Assembly: GCF_042453785.1 (NCBI RefSeq)
Contig: NC_091668.1
Coordinates: 30,629,501-30,693,500, forward strand
DNA length: 64,000 bases
Reading direction: 5' to 3'
Source: Malus domestica
Taxonomy: Eukaryota; Streptophyta; Magnoliopsida; Rosales; Rosaceae
Positions 61,401 to 64,000 of the stretch are shown here, one piece after another. The notes under the pieces were generated by a model. It was not told where the DNA came from and ran no database searches. It saw nothing but the letters and a program-made list of their open reading frames with translations. Within the stretch, counting starts at the first letter, position 1; each line of letters starts with the position of its first letter. A program made the translations under genes and the position numbers.

Positions 61401-64000
61401 GTGTTGGTTCCCCTCCCCACCCACAGTGCTACACTGACAATTGAAACAAATTTTAGCCGAAAGTGTATAGTTGTTATTGTGACATGTCTGCCTTCCAAAA
61501 TTTATTGCAGAAGTTGCTTGATGGAGAGAGCCATACAAAGCCAAAACAACGGGTTGGTTTTAAAAATTCAATGATTTTGGACACCAAACCTACAAGTGAC
61601 GGTCGGGTAGAACATTGAACTCTCTCTGATCTTATGATTCATTTGTTTCTTCTTGCCAATAGTTACTTTGGTTGCTTGTAGAGTTGGCACCTCCTTGATG
61701 ACATTTAATAAAACTATTTTGTGGATGTTAAAGGATTCCTTTACTTATCCATAACTTTTTTATCTCATCAACTTAGTGGTTTGGAAACTAATTTTTTTGT
61801 TTTGTTTTGTTTTGGGAATTATCCAGATGAACAAGGTTACGTTTAATTTCACTCCAGAGATTAAATATCAGGCATATTTCTCCACGTTTCACTTCTTCTT
61901 TGAGATAATACTTCTTTCATTTTCAACAAACGCAAGTACTCTGAACGAGAGTTTGGTTATCCATCTTGGAAAGCTTTCTTTGGCGCTTATGCTTAAGTTT
62001 TGTTACACTCCTTTTCAGATCTTTGCTCTCAAACCGGCTGTTCACCAGGCATTTCTTGAACTAGTGCCCAGTAAGGTAGTGAGGATATCCAAACAATTCC
62101 TTACATAATCAGACACTTTTCCATGGTAGCTATAAGTTGAGAATTGAGAAGTTTTCTATTTGCTTTCTTACTTAGCCCAAATCATGTTTTTCTAGCTTTT
62201 CCTGTTTGTAATTCCAGATGACAGCAAAAGACTTCTGGACAAAATATTTCAGAGCTGAATTCCTTCACAGTACAAAGAATGCTGCTGCAATTGCGGCAGA
62301 AGCTGCTGAGGATGAGGAACTGGCAATTTTTTTAAAGGAGGATGAAATATTGGCAAGGGAAGCTCATCAGAAGGTGCTCTTAAAATTTTTTTTTTCTTCA
62401 CCCTAAAAGTTTTGGTATACCCTGGATGCTTCCAGTGCATTTGTTTATATTCTTATTTTTATGCCTTTATTTTTTTGCAGATTCGACAGGTTGATCCAAC
62501 TTTGGATATGGAAGCTGACCAAGGGGATGATTATACACATCTTCCTGTATGTTTTCTAAACCGATCTTCAGTCTTTTATTCTAGTAGCCTCTATCTTATA
62601 CTAAAAGCAGTCTTCTAATTTTCCTGATACCCCCAAATTTAAAGGTGGTTGTCATATGATTTGCAGTTATAGATATGGCACATTGGAGAAACATTCCTCA
62701 GTGGTTCCTGTATTTTATATTCTGAATACGCACTTGGTGCGATGGCAAGTGCCTTCGCCCATGAGCGGTAGGTCTCGGGTTCGAGACTTGGGAGCAGCCT
62801 CTCCATAAATGGGGGTAAGGCTAGCCGACATTCACCTCTCCCAGACCCTGCGTAAAGCGGGAGCCTTGTGCACTGGGTACGACCTTAAGACCTATCATGC
62901 TTAACGTCTCTAGGGATGCCATAAAGTTGATTTCATTTTAACCGTTTCTGATCTGGTTGATATGTTTTAAAAATCAGGATCATGGGATCTTTCGTGATGG
63001 TAGCAAGGACATCACTGAACTACAGAATGAGCAATACAGGAGGACTTTATCACAAGACCTTAACAGGCAAGGGGCTGTTGTTCTTCAAGGCAGAACTGTT
63101 GGTTAGAGTTTCTCCTGAATCTATTCTATTTTCTTTTCTATGATTAATAAATGTTGTAAGCTGCTTCTATCTACTTGTATATTAGTATAGTGATTTTGAT
63201 GTTTTTTGATGAACCGGCTGAGCTATATTTACATTTATAATTTAGTGATAACTTTGATTTGTGAACCTGACTGCAGATGGGGATTTAGAAGATCCAAATA
63301 ATGTTGCAGAGGCACTTATGCGGTCAAGACAGGATTAGCGTTGTCCTTTGTTTCCCCCTTTGGTTTATCCATTGGGATTTTCTGTCCATGCTTCCTCCCC
63401 TCAATATTTCCTCTTTTGTCTGATGGCAAGTCAGGATCTGTGCTTAACTTTCGCCGGATGTTTTGGCAGAGCCTGATGAGAGTGCTGTGCAGGAGAGACT
63501 TGATAGGATTACTCGGATGAATGAGATAGATGACCTTCGAGAACCTCGCGATCATCGTGTTGCTCAATTATGTATTAAGGTTCACTTTGACATAATTCTT
63601 CCAAAGGGCCAACAGTTTTAATGCAGAAGTTGCACACTCCTATTGTTTTCTTCTGACTCAGGAGATTTTTCATGTGTCCTGAATACAGGATCCTCGAGAC
63701 TACTTTGACACGCAACAAGCCAATGCACTTAAAGCTTTGGATGACTCACGAATAGGAACGGAACAAAAAAAATGCAGCATGACTACTGAGGAAGCATATG
63801 GCTCCTTGAAGGAGTCTATATCTAAAATTAAGAGCATTGGATTGAAAAATTCCACTGTTGCACCAGAAATTGCTCTTATGGTAATATAGTCTTAGTGGCA
63901 GGTCTTTTTTCTAGATATGACATGTATAGTTATAAAATTGTATACTTCAATTGCCAGAAAGTTTTACTGCCCATTTCTGCGGTATAGGTTCTTAATGGAC
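58461..64000 (+). CDS. TFB1-1: TFIIH core subunit TFB1 (p62 homologue), 3' end cut by window
   Basis: Exons: 58461-58565, 58947-59025, 59240-59304, 59413-59476, 59999-60125, 61240-61315, 61511-61606, 61827-61871, 62019-62075, 62218-62373, 62481-62546, 62978-63101, 63277-63333, 63470-63579, 63689-63880, 63988-64000 and beyond; about 477 codons are present. The N-terminal PH-like domain includes KNPGILGVLTMVENKFVFKP and the C-terminal part of that domain SYIFEFQSFPDLHECRDFV. BSD domains follow (ELQKLHMQFVISGVLTESEF; MTAKDFWTKYFRAEFLHS). TFB1 is a structural subunit of TFIIH, acting in RNA polymerase II promoter opening and nucleotide excision repair in the nucleus. Intron 8 has a GC donor and the exon 13 donor is non-consensus (see findings); otherwise the frame is clean. 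The protein would be about 600 residues, so the last quarter is missing here. Confidence 0.88.
62731..62887 (+). mobile_element. Full-length-looking Au-like SINE in TFB1 intron 11
   Basis: A tRNA-derived head carries an A-box-like gcgatggcaagtgcc and a B box gggttcgagact. The body agcagcctctccataaatgg, gctagccgacattcacctct, gggagccttgtgcactgggt follows, ending cgacctt. It shares its body almost unchanged with the truncated copy at 4138-4240. The family matches my memory of the angiosperm Au SINE. No clear target duplication. Confidence 0.75.

Noticed and set aside
62740-62800. tRNA gene
   Set aside because: A and B boxes are present but no cloverleaf or acceptor end; the sequence continues into a SINE body.

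Overview
The window is plant nuclear DNA from a dicot. The genes have many introns, an AT-rich background, plant-only families (EIN3-like factor, P-class PPR protein, MUR3-type exostosin) and dense small transposons. A tRNA-derived Au-like SINE and an RTE-type LINE with a (TTG)n tail fit a woody Rosaceae genome such as apple or pear. That placement is inference; the plant assignment is secure.

Layout, left to right: (1) 1133-3699 (+), a small conserved protein of the At5g43822 type, with a young LINE fragment in intron 2 and a SINE fragment just downstream. (2) 5390-6726, a transposon with about 230-bp inverted ends that holds an intron-containing piece of a spindle-checkpoint (BUB1/Mad3-type) gene: a Pack-MULE-like gene capture. 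(3) 8343-15144 (+), a GH116 non-lysosomal glucosylceramidase with 19 coding exons. (4) 16006-17058 (+), an intronless MAPKKK-type kinase with a G-box upstream. (5) 17913-19290 (-), a mitochondrial-type twin CX9C (CHCH) protein. (6) 19.7-24.4 kb, a gene-poor stretch with a solo LTR, a MITE, a miniature LTR element and a foldback. (7) 24479-30284 (+), a DUF707 membrane-anchored protein. (8) 31940-33817 (-), an EIN3/EIL ethylene-response transcription factor with a leader intron. (9) 35.4-40.4 kb, a second gene-poor stretch: paired MITEs, a 1.5-kb tandem duplication carrying LINE RNase H remains, and a MITE nested in another. (10) 40634-43351 (+), an intronless PPR protein. (11) 43.6-44.9 kb, scattered remains of a second DUF707 copy. 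(12) 45760-47463 (+), a GT47 xyloglucan-galactosyltransferase-like protein. (13) 48100-57838 (-), a 19-exon MBOAT (GUP1-like) acyltransferase. (14) 58461-end (+), TFIIH subunit TFB1, cut by the window edge and head-to-head with the MBOAT gene.

The genes do not form a pathway. They are ordinary single-copy-style housekeeping and regulatory plant genes separated by transposon-rich spacers. The strongest unusual signals are the BUB1-fragment Pack-MULE, a non-consensus splice donor in TFB1 (with two GC-AG introns elsewhere), the dispersed DUF707 remnant, and several nested or tandem small elements. Exon coordinates were worked out by hand from reading-frame continuity and splice-site consensus; no transcripts or alignments were available.
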